A DNA stretch of 64,000 nt from Microbispora siamensis. Lineage in GTDB: Bacteria; Actinomycetota; Actinomycetes; Streptosporangiales; Streptosporangiaceae. This document shows, piece by piece, positions 63,660 through 64,000 of this stretch. The stretch spans positions 58,338 to 122,337 of the forward strand of contig NZ_BOOF01000036.1 in NCBI RefSeq assembly GCF_016863095.1. The letters are read 5' to 3'. Made by a program: the position numbers and the translations under genes. Each line of letters starts with the position of its first letter. Position 1 is the stretch's first letter. The notes under the pieces are model-generated. The model was given only the letters and a program-made list of their open reading frames with translations. It ran no database searches and was not told where the DNA came from.

Positions 63660-63691
63660 ATTCCAGGAATCAGATTAACGTGCCGATTAAT
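63660..63691. promoter_or_regulatory. Palindromes upstream of IclR gene
   Basis: ATTCCAGGAAT (63660-63670) is a perfect 11-base palindrome; ATTAA (63674-63678) and TTAAT (63687-63691) are inverted around 8 bases. Both lie between the IclR start and the dehydrogenase gene end. Likely autoregulatory sites. Confidence 0.5.
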
Positions 63692-63719
63692 GGAAGACGG
63701 CGGCCCCGTCCGGCACGGT

Positions 63720-64000
63720 TCAGGAGGCGGTGACCCGGTCGAGCAGTTCGAGCAGGTGGTGGTAGGTCTTCCCGGTGGCGCGGGTCATGCCGATCTCGCA
63801 GGTGCGGTTGACCGACGCGTGCGCGGTGAAGCCGCCCTCGGTCACCGAGGCGGCCTCGGCGCGGGTGGCGGAGGCGGTCAGTTCCGGGTGTAGCAGGCCG
63901 CGGTCGCCGGCGAAGGCGCAGCATTGCCATCCGTCCGGGACGACGACCTTTGTCGCCACCGCCTCGGCGACCTTGGTGACGGCGGTGTCGAGGCCGAGGC
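63720..64000 (-). CDS. FAD/Fe-S D-lactate-dehydrogenase-like oxidase (C-terminus only)
   Basis: 93 codons of a gene that enters from the right edge. The readable end, VVVPDGWQCCAFAGDRGLLH, then HASVNRTCEIGMTRATG, is the C-terminal Cys-rich part of Dld-type proteins with an FAD-binding oxidase half and a CCG-type Fe-S half. These oxidise D-lactate or similar 2-hydroxy acids at the membrane. Stop at 63720-63722. The start and the FAD domain are outside the window. Confidence 0.75.
   Translation of the reverse strand, partial: LGLDTAVTKVAEAVATKVVVPDGWQCCAFAGDRGLLHPELTASATRAEAASVTEGGFTAHASVNRTCEIGMTRATGKTYHHLLELLDRVTAS

Overview
This window is high-GC actinobacterial chromosome. The codon bias, frequent GTG and TTG starts, an RbpA gene, a CebR/CebEFG-type sugar locus, DUF3618 and holin-like stress proteins and a mycosin-like protease all fit. 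I infer a Streptosporangiales-type filamentous actinomycete (Nonomuraea/Microbispora/Streptosporangium-like), but the sequence cannot settle the genus. About 63 protein genes are supported. I see no rRNA, tRNA, CRISPR array, transposase or prophage.

Layout. 1-6123: a secreted expansin-like protein cut by the window edge, then a tight three-gene cassette (YbdK-like carboxylate-amine ligase, asparagine-synthase-like amidotransferase, S9 peptidase). 6140-9248: small hypothetical genes, a permuted NlpC/P60 protein, a TSUP exporter, a tyrosine phosphatase and a GNAT acetyltransferase. 9397-15732: a cello-oligosaccharide locus, with a LacI regulator (cebR) convergent with solute-binding protein, two permeases and a GH1 beta-glucosidase (cebEFG-bglC), linked by three copies of a GAGAGCGCTCTC-type operator. 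15960-18063: a stress/envelope operon with LEA-like 11-mer repeats, closed by a strong hairpin. 18165-26392: a zinc alcohol dehydrogenase, a 543-residue protein with a HEPN-type RNxxxH motif, a second TSUP exporter, a CxxC membrane protein, a GH13 enzyme and a two-component system. 26410-32638: an internally deleted methyltransferase, a lone KAS II enzyme, a kinase-N-lobe-like membrane protein and a MoxR-DUF58-VWA operon. 32696-36186: RidA, a WYL regulator, and an MFS pump with its ArsR-type regulator. 36364-41364: an overlapping methyltransferase/subtilase/SpoU operon, a glycerophosphodiesterase and a UMF1-type MFS protein. 41436-48306: rbpA behind a SigR-type promoter, a universal stress protein, an MMPL exporter with its TetR regulator, two SDR enzymes and two further TetR regulators, with clear palindromic operators.

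49170-61568 is the most coherent accessory region: a peptidoglycan-fragment salvage island. It carries an AmiE-like serine hydrolase, murQ, namZ (DUF1343), nagZ (GH3), a BadF-family amino-sugar kinase (MurK-like), and a complete Opp/Dpp-type ABC importer whose operon ends in a tandem-GNAT acetyltransferase. It matches the Bacillus namZ-nagZ-amiE-murQ logic, but a peptide-type ABC importer plus a kinase stand where the PTS transporter would be. None of the degradative enzymes has an evident signal peptide, so the inferred route is import of muropeptides or disaccharides first and cytoplasmic breakdown afterwards.

61654-64000 holds a small hypothetical gene, an SMP-30 lactonase-like enzyme coupled to an IclR regulator, and the C-terminal end of an FAD/Fe-S D-lactate-dehydrogenase-like protein cut by the window edge.
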